Source: Acidovorax soli (GTDB lineage Bacteria; Pseudomonadota; Gammaproteobacteria; Burkholderiales; Burkholderiaceae_C). Taken from it: 35,867 nucleotides of DNA. Location of the stretch: NCBI RefSeq assembly GCF_900107605.1, contig NZ_FNQJ01000034.1, positions 1 through 35,867 on the forward strand, in the 5' to 3' direction. Every line of letters begins with the position of its first letter. Within the stretch, counting starts at the first letter, position 1. Under the pieces are notes generated by a model, which was given only the letters and a program-made list of their open reading frames with translations, was not told where the DNA came from and made no database searches. The position numbers were made by a program, and so were the translations under genes. Positions 23,470 through 31,214 of the stretch are shown here, piece by piece.

Positions 23470-24393
23470 ATGAAAACCATTCTCCCTCTGCAACTGCTGG
23501 TTGCCCCCGACAAGAACGACCCCGCTCCCCTGGTCCTGTACCACGGCCGCAATTGCCCCGATGGCTTTGGCGCCGCACTGGCCGCATGGCTGTACTACGG
23601 CGACAGCGCTGAATACCTGGGGCTGGACCATGGCGACGTGAAGACGGTGGACGACCTGCCCGCCGTGGCCGGCCGCGCCGTGTACATCCTCGATTTTTCG
23701 TTCGCGGCCGACATCCTGCAGGCCATCGAAGAGCGTGCCGCCAAGCTGGTGATGCTGGACCACCACAAAAGCGCCGCCGAAAAACTCACCGGCTTTGCCT
23801 GCCGCTGCGGCGTGGTGCACTTTGACATGCACAAGTCGGGCGCGCGCCTGGCGTGGGAGTTCTTCCACCCCGGCCAGCCCGTGCCGGAGCTGCTGAAATA
23901 CATCGAGGACCGCGACATCTGGAAATGGGAGTTCCCCGAAAGCGCGGCCTTTCTGTCGGCCCTCGACATGGAGCCCCAGAGCTTTGCGCGCTGGCGCGAG
24001 ATTGCTGCCTTCACCCCCGACCAGGTCGCGGCCTTCATGGCGCGGGGCGCGGCCATGGATGAAAAATACCGCAAGCTCGCCGCTGACCTGGCCGAGGGCG
24101 CGCAGTCCCTGGTGTTCAACGGCATCGAGGGCCTGATGGTCAACGCGCCCGGCATGTTCCACAGCCTGGTGGGCGACATGCTGTCGGCCAAGACGGGTAC
24201 CTTTGCGCTGATGTGGAGCGCGGGCGCCAAGGGCGTGAAGGTGGGGTTGCGTGCGCAGCGCAATTTCGACTGCATTGCGCTGGCCGAAAGCATGGGCGGC
24301 GGCGGCCATGCGCAGGCCTGCGGCTTCAAGATGGGGGCCGAGCGGCTCACCGAACTGCTCAGCGGCGTTTTCAATGCCCGGCCTGCCGCCTGA
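23470..24393 (+). CDS. DHH family phosphoesterase
   Basis: This 307-residue DHH/DHHA1 phosphoesterase uses metal ions to cleave phosphodiester or phosphoanhydride bonds. Motifs in order: HGRNCPDGFGAALA (about 26-39), ILDFSF (motif II acid), LDHHKSA with Asp97-His98-His99 (the name-giving motif), and the C-terminal DHHA1 substrate loop GGGGHAQACGF (276-286). Relatives include oligoribonucleases, exopolyphosphatase-like enzymes and c-di-nucleotide hydrolases; this sequence alone does not choose between them. The frame is open far upstream, but ATG 23470 is the first that gives the family start. It converges with the thermonuclease gene with 13 bases between stops. Confidence 0.88.
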   Translation: MKTILPLQLLVAPDKNDPAPLVLYHGRNCPDGFGAALAAWLYYGDSAEYLGLDHGDVKTVDDLPAVAGRAVYILDFSFAADILQAIEERAAKLVMLDHHKSAAEKLTGFACRCGVVHFDMHKSGARLAWEFFHPGQPVPELLKYIEDRDIWKWEFPESAAFLSALDMEPQSFARWREIAAFTPDQVAAFMARGAAMDEKYRKLAADLAEGAQSLVFNGIEGLMVNAPGMFHSLVGDMLSAKTGTFALMWSAGAKGVKVGLRAQRNFDCIALAESMGGGGHAQACGFKMGAERLTELLSGVFNARPAA

Positions 24394-24406
24394 AACCCGC
24401 CTGCAC

Positions 24407-24841
24407 TCAGCGCTGGTGCCGGTGGCGATAGGCCCACGGCGCCAGCGGGCGCGGCTGTGCCCACAGGCCCTTGCGGCTGGCGCGGGCCTGCTGCTGCAAT
24501 GGCGCCAGGTGCGGGTGCTGGTCGGCATAGGGCGTGTACACCCACGCCAGGCCTGCGCTGACCTGCGCCGCTGCCACATCGGTGGTGCCGCAGCGCACGT
24601 TGGCCACGGTGCGGCCATAGGCATCGTGTGACAGGGCGTGCAGCGTGGCGCGCTGCCGAAAGCAGATCTGCGCCAGGTGCTGCCGTGACTTCTGGCCAAA
24701 GGCCTGCTTGCGCTCGGGGGCGTCGATGGCCGCGATGCGCACTTTCACCTGCTGGTAGGCGCCGGGTGTGCCGCAGCGGGCGGTGAGGGTATCGCCGTCG
24801 CTGATGGCGACGACCAGGCAGAGCAGGACAGAAACGGGCAC
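24407..24841 (-). CDS. Thermonuclease (SNase) family protein
   Basis: This 144-residue protein has a staphylococcal-nuclease OB-fold domain: ISDGDTLTARC, VRIAAIDAPERKQAFGQKSRQ (the calcium-site aspartate and first catalytic arginine region), DAYGRTVANVRC and AGLAWVY. It likely cleaves nucleic acids outside the cytoplasm. The only in-frame start after the upstream stop is GTG 24841. This leaves a very short hydrophobic leader, PVSVLLCLVVAI, before the domain, so the signal peptide looks minimal or truncated. Four cysteines could form disulphides. It is the last gene of the panE-vanZ run, 83 bases after the VanZ-like gene. Confidence 0.85.
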   Translation of the reverse strand: MPVSVLLCLVVAISDGDTLTARCGTPGAYQQVKVRIAAIDAPERKQAFGQKSRQHLAQICFRQRATLHALSHDAYGRTVANVRCGTTDVAAAQVSAGLAWVYTPYADQHPHLAPLQQQARASRKGLWAQPRPLAPWAYRHRHQR

Positions 24842-24924
24842 GGGTACTGGGGATGGAGCAAATCAGGCCCATGGCGATGGGCGCGTGGCGGCCGGCGCAG
24901 GCAGTGCGCGCAGCGAGCAGGCGA

Positions 24925-25344
24925 CTATAAACCCGTCGTACTGCCCCGTGGTGATGCCGCAGGCGGGGCCCTCCGGTGCCGGGAGCGCCATGCCAGCGCG
25001 CTTCCCGCCGCCAGGCCCACGGCGTCGGCCAGCCAGTCGCCCCATTCGCCATAGCGCCAGCCGGTGGCGGCCTGCGCCAGTTCGATGGCGCCGCCAAAAG
25101 CCAGCAAGCCCACGGCCAGGCGCCAGGGCCGGCGCGGATAGGCCAGCAGGCCCAGTGCGGCCAGCGCGGTAAATGCCAGGGCGTGCTGGGCCTTGTCCCA
25201 CACGCTGAAGACCGGTGGCGGCAGGTAGGCAACGGGCATCAGCGACAGTACCGCAACGCACAGCGCCAGAGCCCAGAACCCCACCACCAGCCCCCGGTGC
25301 AGCCAGTGCGGTGCGTGTGCGAGGTGGCGTGCGACGGCCCTCAT
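24925..25344 (-). CDS. VanZ-like membrane protein
   Basis: This 139-residue small integral membrane protein has four hydrophobic segments. It carries the VanZ-family pattern WDKAQHALAFTALAALGLLAYP, followed by GGAIELAQAATGWRYGEWGDWLADAVGLAAGS, in which the E..Q and D..D.GN-like acids are conserved. Members of the family are named after the teicoplanin-resistance accessory gene, but most, including this one, have no proven role. Its start overlaps the panE stop (ATGA, 25341-25344), so the two are translationally coupled. Confidence 0.87.
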   Translation of the reverse strand: MRAVARHLAHAPHWLHRGLVVGFWALALCVAVLSLMPVAYLPPPVFSVWDKAQHALAFTALAALGLLAYPRRPWRLAVGLLAFGGAIELAQAATGWRYGEWGDWLADAVGLAAGSALAWRSRHRRAPPAASPRGSTTGL

Positions 25345-26261
25345 GCGGCACCGCCTTGCGCGGCGGGCAGGTTTTTTTCCAGCAGCCGCACCAGCGTGTG
25401 CAGCAGCCGGTTGACGGGCGTGGCAATGCCCAGCGCCTCGCCCCGGTGCACGATGAAGCCGTTGAGGTGGTCGATCTCGCTGCGCTTGCCGCGCGCCAGG
25501 TCCTGCGCGGTGGAGGACATCTGCGCGGGCATGGTGGCTGCGAGACGCAGTACGGCATCCAGGGTGTCTGCAGGCAGTGCGATGCCGCTGGCCTGCGCCA
25601 CCTGGCGGCATTCGTCCACGATGTCCTGCATCGCCTGGGGCACGGCCAGGCCGGGGCTGTTCATGATCTCGCCATAGGGCAGCCGGGTGATGGCCGACAA
25701 GGCGTTGTAGGCGCAGTTGAGCACCAGCTTGGCCCACAGTGCGCCGGCCACGTCGTCGGAAATCTGCACCGGCACACCCGCTGCCCCCAGGGTGGTGGCG
25801 ATGTCCGCGCTGGTGGGCGAGGGGGCAATGACCAGCTCGCCGCGCCCATGGTGGCGCACATGGCCGGGGCCGGCCATTTCGGTGGCCACGTACACCACGG
25901 CCGGGATGACGGGGCGCCCGATCACGGCCTGCAGGCGCTCGGCGTTGTCCACGCCGTTTTGCAGGCTGAGCACCACCGCGCCCTCGGCCAGGTGCGGGGC
26001 CAGCGCGCGGCCCGCGCTTTCGGTGTCGGTGGACTTGACGCACACCAGCACCCACTGCGCGCCGCGCACGGCGCTGGCATCGGTGCCGGCCGCCACGCGC
26101 ACCCGCTGCGCAAAGGCCTGCGTTTCGAGCAGCAGGCCCTGGGCGTTCACGGCCTCGGCGTGGTGCGCGCGGGCAATCAAGGTGACCTCATGGCCTGCGC
26201 GCGCCAGCATGCCACCGTAGTAGCAGCCCACGGCGCCCGCGCCCATTACCGCAATCTTCAT
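25341..26261 (-). CDS. 2-dehydropantoate 2-reductase family protein (PanE/ApbA-like)
   Basis: This 306-residue NADPH-dependent reductase has MKIAVMGAGAVGCYYGGMLA as its N-terminal Rossmann motif. VLVCVKSTDT contains the catalytic lysine candidate, SLQNGVDN the conserved Asn, and KLVLNCAYNALSAITRLPYGE starts the helical domain. RSEIDHLNGFIVHRG carries the acidic residue and is a strong ApbA/PanE signature. The expected reaction is reduction of ketopantoate to pantoate in pantothenate synthesis. Burkholderiales usually carry several paralogues, some with other substrates, so the symbol is withheld. AGAGGGGG before ATG 26261 supports the start. Confidence 0.88.
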   Translation of the reverse strand: MKIAVMGAGAVGCYYGGMLARAGHEVTLIARAHHAEAVNAQGLLLETQAFAQRVRVAAGTDASAVRGAQWVLVCVKSTDTESAGRALAPHLAEGAVVLSLQNGVDNAERLQAVIGRPVIPAVVYVATEMAGPGHVRHHGRGELVIAPSPTSADIATTLGAAGVPVQISDDVAGALWAKLVLNCAYNALSAITRLPYGEIMNSPGLAVPQAMQDIVDECRQVAQASGIALPADTLDAVLRLAATMPAQMSSTAQDLARGKRSEIDHLNGFIVHRGEALGIATPVNRLLHTLVRLLEKNLPAAQGGAA

Positions 26262-26486
26262 GGAACCCCCTCTGTCTGAGGCCCGGCGGGCGCTGGTGGC
26301 GGCATCTTGCGACGCTGCACCAGCCCGCCCGGGCAAAATCGCCATTGTGCGATGCCATTGGCCCGGGCCCCGTTGCGGGGAACCAGAGCCCCGCTTTGCT
26401 GTCTGAACAGGCTTTGCGCAGCGGGGTGGCATGATTCATGGTTCCGCGATGCCCGAGACAATTTTCATCCCGAGGAGTGCCCGGTT

Positions 26487-27089
26487 TTGAGTCTGCCCTG
26501 GATGCCCCAACGCACCCTTTTTCACACTGCCGCCCATGTGCCCTTGGCGCGCTGGAGCCAGATGATTGCTCTGTGCCTTGTGGTCCTGTCGGCCCTGCTG
26601 GCCGGGTGCGCCGCACCGTCCAAGGTGTTCTCGCCGCAGGAAAGCTTTGATTCGGTGGCCACCTATTCGCGCCTGTTCGACGCCTCGCCCGCGCAGACCT
26701 GCGAGGCCGCCCGGCGCGCCCTGCTGAGCCAGGGCTACATCATCAACACCCATGTGGCCGAGATGGTGGAAGGCAAGAAGAACTTTCAGCCCGAGGCCGA
26801 CGCCCACCTGCAGATGATGATCCGTGTGGTGTGCGTTCCAGAAAGCGCCCAGGGCAAGGTCAGCCTGGGGTTTGTGACCGCCGTGCAGGAGCAGTACACC
26901 CTCAAGAAGAGCAACAACTCTGCCAGCCTGGGCGTGGGGGGCGTGGGCTCGGTGTCGCTGCCGCTGCTGTCCAGCGACGAAGCCTTGGTCAAGGTGGGCA
27001 GTGAAACCATTGCCTCGGACACCTTCTACGACAGCTTTTTCGACCTCATCAAGCGCTACCTGGTCCTGGGCGAGCCCGCGATGGAATAG
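26487..27089 (+). CDS. Putative lipoprotein, DUF2242-like
   Basis: This 200-residue protein has a long signal region ending in the lipobox LLAGC (LVVLSALLAGCAAP), so it is a predicted envelope lipoprotein. The mature part contains ESFDSVATYSRLFDASPAQTCEAARRALLSQGYII and a serine/glycine-rich SASLGVGGVGSVSLPL. These match small Burkholderiales lipoproteins that I associate with DUF2242. Function is unknown. GAGGAG (26472-26477) lies nine bases before TTG 26487, so I chose that start; ATG 26502 (195 residues) is the alternative but is far from a ribosome site. Confidence 0.75.
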   Translation: MSLPWMPQRTLFHTAAHVPLARWSQMIALCLVVLSALLAGCAAPSKVFSPQESFDSVATYSRLFDASPAQTCEAARRALLSQGYIINTHVAEMVEGKKNFQPEADAHLQMMIRVVCVPESAQGKVSLGFVTAVQEQYTLKKSNNSASLGVGGVGSVSLPLLSSDEALVKVGSETIASDTFYDSFFDLIKRYLVLGEPAME

Positions 27090-27174
27090 CGCGGCAAGGC
27101 CATATTGTTTTGATGGTGCGCTGCACCACCCGCGACCCATGAAACGGGCATGGCCCAGGCCAGGGCAGCCAAGC

Positions 27175-27296
27175 AAGGGCCGCCAAGCCGCTGCTGCGGC
27201 GCTTCGCTTGCGTGCGAGGGCCGCGTCCCCCTGCCCGCATTGCGCCGCAGTGCGAGAGCGGGGGAAGCGGCAAAGCCGCGCAGGGGGTGTATCACG
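27175..27296 (-). repeat. Dispersed intergenic repeat A, copy 2 (after rluE)
   Basis: Read leftward from the rluE stop it has the same parts as the tolQ-tolR copy: CCCCCTGCGC, the small hairpin GCGGC-TTT-GCCGC, GCTTCCCCCGCTCTCGCA, an inner loop, TGCGGGCAGGGGGACGC, and finally GGCGGCCCTTGC. It is about 20 bases longer than copy 1 because of extra sequence between the second stem and the end. It lies in the convergent gap between the lipoprotein gene and rluE. Confidence 0.75.
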
Positions 27297-27833
27297 TCAA
27301 TCCGCCCAGGTTCCCGGCGCCAGCCCCTGCAGCGTGTAGGGTCCGATGGCCGCACGAATCAGCCGCAGCGTGGGGTGGCCTACGGCGGCCGTCATGCGGC
27401 GCACCTGGCGGTTGCGCCCCTCGCGGATGACGAGCTCGATCCACGCGGTGGGAATGGCCGTGCGCTCGCGGATGGGCGGGTTGCGCGCCCACACAGCCGG
27501 CGGTGGCTCCAGCAGGCGCGCCTTGGCGGGCAGGGTGGGGCCATCGTTGAGCCGCACCCCGCTGCGCAGTGCGGCCAGCGCGGCTTCATCCGGCACGCCC
27601 TCCACCTGCACCCAGTAGGTTTTCTCCATCTTGAAGCGCGGGTCGGCAATGCGGGCCTGTAGCTTGCCGTCGTCGGTGAGCAGCAGCAAGCCCTCGCTGT
27701 CGGCATCCAGCCGCCCGGCCACGTACACGCCGGGCAGGGCGATGTAGTCCTTGAGCCCCTGCCATTTGCCCTCGGCCGTGAACTGGCTCAGCACGCCATA
27801 GGGTTTGTTGAAACGGATCAGGCGGGCAGTCAT
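27297..27833 (-). CDS. rluE: 23S rRNA pseudouridine synthase, RluE-like
   Basis: This 178-residue RsuA/RluB/E/F-type pseudouridine synthase lacks an S4 domain, like E. coli RluE (23S U2457). Motifs: [14 protein letters not shown] at the start, the catalytic [18 protein letters not shown] with Asp43, and [35 protein letters not shown] comes near the end and is the RNA-binding part. The compact length supports RluE over RsuA or RluB. ATG 27833 gives the family start. Confidence 0.9.
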   Translation of the reverse strand: MTARLIRFNKPYGVLSQFTAEGKWQGLKDYIALPGVYVAGRLDADSEGLLLLTDDGKLQARIADPRFKMEKTYWVQVEGVPDEAALAALRSGVRLNDGPTLPAKARLLEPPPAVWARNPPIRERTAIPTAWIELVIREGRNRQVRRMTAAVGHPTLRLIRAAIGPYTLQGLAPGTWAD

Positions 27834-28013
27834 GAACGGGGTTCTGTGGCGCGGTGGTGCAGTGGCGGGTGGTCGAGCATAGCGCGCTGCGCTGGTGCTG
27901 GCGCCACCAGGCCCGCAAGCCGCAGGCGGGTGGATTCGTCAGCGTCTGGTCGGATGGGAGGGCTGATTCTTGACGGGTAAAATCGCCACGTTGCGCTACT
28001 GTTGTTTGCGCCA

Positions 28014-28036
28014 TTTGCTATTTAATCAGTAGCAAA
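28014..28036. promoter_or_regulatory. Inverted repeat upstream of gltS
   Basis: TTTGCTA-N9-TAGCAAA is a perfect 7-bp inverted repeat, 56 bases before the gltS start. It lies in an AT-richer spacer that contains GCGCCATTTGCTA, reminiscent of family B repeats. It could be an operator or an eroded repeat. Confidence 0.35.
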
Positions 28037-28091
28037 ATCATCTGGGCAAGTGTTGCCTGACCCCCCATCAAGGAATCCAGGACGCACCGCC

Positions 28092-29288
28092 ATGGTCACC
28101 ATTCAGCTCGATATCGCCCAGACCATCGGCATCGCCGCCGTGTTGCTGGTGGTCGGCGAGTTCGTCAAAAAGCGCGTGGACGTGCTCTCGCGTTACTTCA
28201 TCCCCGGCCCCATCATCGGCGGGCTGGTGTTCTCGGTCATTGCGTTGATCGGGCACCAGACGGGCCTGTTCGCTTTCGAGTTTTACGACAACATGCGCGC
28301 GTTTTTGCTGCTGGTGTTTTTCACCACCATCGGCTTTTCAGCCAGTTTTGAGTTGCTCAAAAAAGGCGGCGTGGGTGTGGCGCTGTTTCTTGCAGCAGCG
28401 GTAGGGCTGGTGGTGCTGCAGAACCTGCTGGGCGCCGGGCTGGCTGCAGTGCTAGGCGTGCATCCGCTGATTGGTGTGGCGGCGGGGTCCATCTCGCTCA
28501 CGGGCGGGCATGGCACGTCCGCCGCGTTTGGCCCGCTTCTGGAGCAGGCCGGTGCCGCTGGCGCGCTGCCCGCCGCCATTGCGGCGGCCACCTATGGCCT
28601 GGTATCTGGCTGCGTGATTGGTGGCCCGCTGGGCACCCTGCTCATGCGCCGCAATGGTCTGCGCCCCGCCGGATCCGCCGCGGGCGCAGCACCTGCGGTG
28701 TCCATGCTGCCAACGTCCGCCTCTGCATCCACCGGCGACACGGTGATGTACGCCAGCATCCTGATCACCGTGTGCATCGGGGCGGGTACGTTGCTGGTCA
28801 ACTGGCTCAAGGGCATGGGCATCACGCTGCCCTCGTACCTGGGGCCCATGCTGGTGGCGGCTGTGGTACGCAACATCATTGACTGGCGCCAGACCGAGCT
28901 GCCGCTGCGCCAGTTCGAGGTGGTGGGCAATGTCTCGCTGGCGTTCTTTCTGGCCATGGCGCTCATGTCGATGAAACTGTGGGAGCTGGCCGAGGTGGCC
29001 GGGCCGCTGCTGGTGATCCTGCTGGCGCAGACCGTGCTGATGTTTGCGTATGCCTACTTCGTCACCTTCCGCATGGTGGGGGGCGACTACGACGCTGCCG
29101 TCATCGCCGCTGGCCACTGCGGCTTTGGCATGGGCGCCACACCCAATGCCATGGCCAACATGCAGGCGTTCACCGCAGTCAATGGCCCGTCGGTGAAGGC
29201 GTTTTTTGTGATCCCGCTGGTGGGCTCGCTGTTCATCGACTTCTTCAACGCGGTGATCATCACCGGCTTCATGAACTACTTGAAGTAG
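28092..29288 (+). CDS. gltS: Sodium/glutamate symporter GltS
   Basis: This 398-residue inner-membrane carrier takes up glutamate with sodium ions. It has about ten hydrophobic segments in two related halves. The half-repeat signatures are visible: SRYFIPGPIIGGLVFSVIAL, ISLTGGHGTSAAFGPLLEQ (first re-entrant loop with GHGTS), and in the second half LPSYLGPMLVAAVVRNI and AGHCGFGMGATPNAMANMQ (second loop with G..GATP). Length matches E. coli GltS (about 401). ATG 28092 has CCAGGA at long spacing; the frame also opens at GTG 28050, which adds an unlikely N-terminus. A terminator-like hairpin begins at the stop codon. Confidence 0.93.
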   Translation: MVTIQLDIAQTIGIAAVLLVVGEFVKKRVDVLSRYFIPGPIIGGLVFSVIALIGHQTGLFAFEFYDNMRAFLLLVFFTTIGFSASFELLKKGGVGVALFLAAAVGLVVLQNLLGAGLAAVLGVHPLIGVAAGSISLTGGHGTSAAFGPLLEQAGAAGALPAAIAAATYGLVSGCVIGGPLGTLLMRRNGLRPAGSAAGAAPAVSMLPTSASASTGDTVMYASILITVCIGAGTLLVNWLKGMGITLPSYLGPMLVAAVVRNIIDWRQTELPLRQFEVVGNVSLAFFLAMALMSMKLWELAEVAGPLLVILLAQTVLMFAYAYFVTFRMVGGDYDAAVIAAGHCGFGMGATPNAMANMQAFTAVNGPSVKAFFVIPLVGSLFIDFFNAVIITGFMNYLK

Positions 29289-29319
29289 CCCGCCGAGGCG
29301 CTGCGCGGCGTGGCGGGCT
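29287..29319 (+). terminator. Terminator-like hairpin after gltS
   Basis: AGCCCGCC (29287-29294) and GGCGGGCT (29312-29319) are perfect complements, followed by GCTGTTGTTC, only moderately T-rich. It serves the convergent gltS and M23 peptidase ends. Confidence 0.5.
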
Positions 29320-29367
29320 GCTGTTGTTCATGGCACTGCGCGCCACCCACCGCCGTGAATGCTGAAA

Positions 29368-30297
29368 TCACGCGGGAATGAACAGTGACGGGTCCACCAT
29401 GGTGCGGTTGAGCATCACGCCCCAGTGCAGGTGCGGGCCGGTTACTCGGCCGGTGGCGCCCACCTTGCAAAACGCCTCGCCCGCCTGCAGCACATCGCCC
29501 AGGTGCACGTCCATGCTGCTCAGGTGGCAGTACATGGTCAGCAAGCCCTGGCCGTGGTCCAGCCATACGGTGCCGCCGTTGAAGAAATAGTCGCCCACGT
29601 CAATCACCCGGCCCGGCAGTGGCGCCACGATGGGCGTGCCCGTGGCGGCGGCAATGTCCATGCCGCTGTGCGGATTGCGCGGCTGGCCGTTGAACACGCG
29701 CCGCAGCCCGAACGAGCTGGAGCGCCGCCCCGGGACCGGCACCCGCATGCGCAGCGAGGGCAGATTGCCGTCCGCTGGCATGCTCCAGGTTGCCATCACC
29801 TGCGCCTGGTGGTCGCGTTCGCGTTCGTAGCGGGCCTGGTCCTGGGGCGACAGGTCCACCGTGCGCGGTGGCACCTTGAGGTGCTGCTCCTGGTACTGCT
29901 TGGGTGCCACGGTGTAGGGCACCTGCCGCACCTGCCGCACCTCCCGCGCACTGCCGCCATCGGCCTGCACGACGCTGATGTACGCATCGCCCGGCGCTGC
30001 CGCCAGCGGTATGCCCACCACACCCGTCCACTCGATGGCATCGCCCACCACCAGCACCGGCACATCGGCATCGCCCTGGCGCACCTGCGCCACCGGCCGC
30101 GTGGCCGCCGGGCCCAGCGACAGGCGCGCCACGCCACCGGGCACCTGCAGCGCCTGTGGCCACATGCTGGGGGGCACGGGCTGCGGCCTGGCATCGCGGC
30201 CCAGGGCGGGCAGCGCAAGCAGGCCGCCCGCGCCCAGCAGGGCAGCGCGGCGGGTGAGCAGGTGGGGGACGGTGGGGTGAAAGGCAGGGGTGGACAC
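29368..30297 (-). CDS. M23 family metallopeptidase (LytM-type)
   Basis: This is an approximately 309-residue exported protein with a C-terminal M23/LytM domain. The zinc-binding motifs are NPHSGMDIAA (HxxxD) and GPHLHWGVM (HxH), and GTPIVAPLPGRVIDVGDYFFNGGTVWLDHGQG is the usual core. The N-terminus has TRRAALLGAGGLLALPALG, a signal with twin-arginine character. A proline-rich periplasmic domain precedes the peptidase part. It probably cleaves or binds peptidoglycan peptide cross-links. The start is uncertain: GTG 30297 puts the signal near the N-terminus, while ATG 30423 adds 42 unusual residues; neither has a clear ribosome site. Confidence 0.87.
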   Translation of the reverse strand: MSTPAFHPTVPHLLTRRAALLGAGGLLALPALGRDARPQPVPPSMWPQALQVPGGVARLSLGPAATRPVAQVRQGDADVPVLVVGDAIEWTGVVGIPLAAAPGDAYISVVQADGGSAREVRQVRQVPYTVAPKQYQEQHLKVPPRTVDLSPQDQARYERERDHQAQVMATWSMPADGNLPSLRMRVPVPGRRSSSFGLRRVFNGQPRNPHSGMDIAAATGTPIVAPLPGRVIDVGDYFFNGGTVWLDHGQGLLTMYCHLSSMDVHLGDVLQAGEAFCKVGATGRVTGPHLHWGVMLNRTMVDPSLFIPA

Positions 30298-30443
30298 GGT
30301 GGTGGCAGATATTCGTTGAGGGGAGTTCAGATAACGAGAGAGTGGGCGGCGCGATAAATCGGGATTTTCGGGGCTATCGCGGGATTGAGTGGGATGGGGC
30401 CTTGAAAATCTCTCTCCCAACATGAAAACCAGCGCCAAAGTAG

Positions 30444-30469
30444 AAAAAGCGCCGTTTTGGGCGCTTTTT
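30444..30469. terminator. Strong bidirectional intrinsic terminator
   Basis: AAAAAGCGCC (30444-30453), loop GTTTTG, GGCGCTTTTT (30460-30469) form a 10-bp perfect stem with A/T-rich flanks in both directions. It lies 14 bases after the stop of the phage remnant on the minus strand and is a typical phage-style terminator. Confidence 0.85.
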
Positions 30470-30483
30470 GCATTTTGCTGCAG

Positions 30484-30768
30484 CTAGTTCCCCAGGTCGT
30501 TCAACCATACGCCAAGGATGTCCAGCACCGCCGCTTCATCGTCGGGGCTCAGTGCGCCTGCATCAGGATCGGCAAACAGCAACCTGCGCCGTGGAATGTG
30601 CTTGGTGCCCCACTCGTGGAACGCCGCCTAGGGCTGGCCGAAGCCAACGCGCGCACTGGTGGTGTTGGCCTGGTGGTTCAGGCTGGCGAGGATGTCGCCG
30701 TAGTGATCCAGCAAGCGGCGGTTGCCGTCTTCCAAGTAGCCGTCCACGGTGGACTGCGCCCATGGCAC
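30484..30768 (-). pseudogene. Remnant of a phage virion morphogenesis (Mu gpG-like) gene
   Basis: Read leftward, the frame gives STVDGYLEDGNRRLLDHYG, then NTTSARVGFGQP, an in-frame TAG (30628-30630), and continues AAFHEWGTKHIPRRRLLFA and DDEAAVLDILGVWLNDLGN to a final TAG (30484-30486). The second part looks like the C-terminus of phage virion morphogenesis proteins, where the FHxWGTxxIPxR pattern precedes a short acidic helix. The premature stop falls where a tyrosine would be expected (GFGQPY-AAFHEWG). The N-terminal part is missing; homology fades near 30768. Disruption by both truncation and a nonsense mutation indicates decay rather than a working gene. It is followed by the terminator at 30444-30469. 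Confidence 0.6.
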
Positions 30769-30808
30769 GCACCCACACCGCCACCAGCAAGGTCAGCGTG
30801 ATGCGGAG

Positions 30809-30868
30809 TCAGCCGCAAAGGCGCGGAGTTTTGATGCGGGTCGAACGCGTAGGTGTGGGCGTGGTCAT
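30809..30868 (-). pseudogene. Start of a broken small membrane protein gene (phage-associated)
   Basis: ATG 30868 has a textbook ribosome site (AGGAG, eight bases before). It opens MTTPTPTRSTRIKTPRLCG, then meets TGA (30809-30811). Reading through in the same frame gives LRITLTLLVAVWVRAMGAV, a plausible membrane helix. A TGG-to-TGA change would explain this. It sits 14 bases after the small cysteine protein gene and runs into the morphogenesis remnant. It may equally be a genuine 19-residue peptide. Confidence 0.35.
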
Positions 30869-30882
30869 GCTGCAACTCCTGT

Positions 30883-31059
30883 TCATTTGTTGATGTTGAA
30901 AAGGCAGAAGGCATTGCTGCTGACCTGCGACCACACGGGGCGCACCGCGCACGCACCAAACCCCAAGTGTGCCAGCGATGCACGCGCCGTTGAAAAGCGT
31001 GCGCAGCTGCCGCACCGTGCGGTGCTCGAGCTGTTCAGGGGGAGGGTTTCAATTGTCAT
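30883..31059 (-). CDS. Small cysteine-containing, phage-type hypothetical protein
   Basis: This 58-residue peptide, MTIETLPLNS to FCLFNINK, has four core cysteines spaced as CGSCARFS, then FGACAVRP and FCLFN after the tryptophan segment (PVWSQVSS). This CxxC...GxC...W...C layout resembles small phage-encoded zinc-ribbon-like proteins seen in Burkholderiales prophages, by memory and not by search. Its stop is 14 bases before the next start with AGGAG. It is the most intact piece of the phage remnant. Confidence 0.45.
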   Translation of the reverse strand: MTIETLPLNSSSTARCGSCARFSTARASLAHLGFGACAVRPVWSQVSSNAFCLFNINK

Positions 31060-31214
31060 GCACGGCCCTGTACCGTGCGCGCGCGGGGTGCGCTAAATGG
31101 AGCACGCCATTGTTTGAATTACGAGATGAAGTCTGCAGCTACACGCCGATACCAGGCCGGTAGTGCCACATGATCAGCATTGCCTTAAGGTCCTCTCAAT
31201 GTTAAAACGAAGTT

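Noticed and set aside
22561..24699. A 712-residue minus frame joining truC with sequence opposite the DHH gene
   Set aside because: Only the last 270 residues are a real protein; the rest is antisense to the DHH gene.
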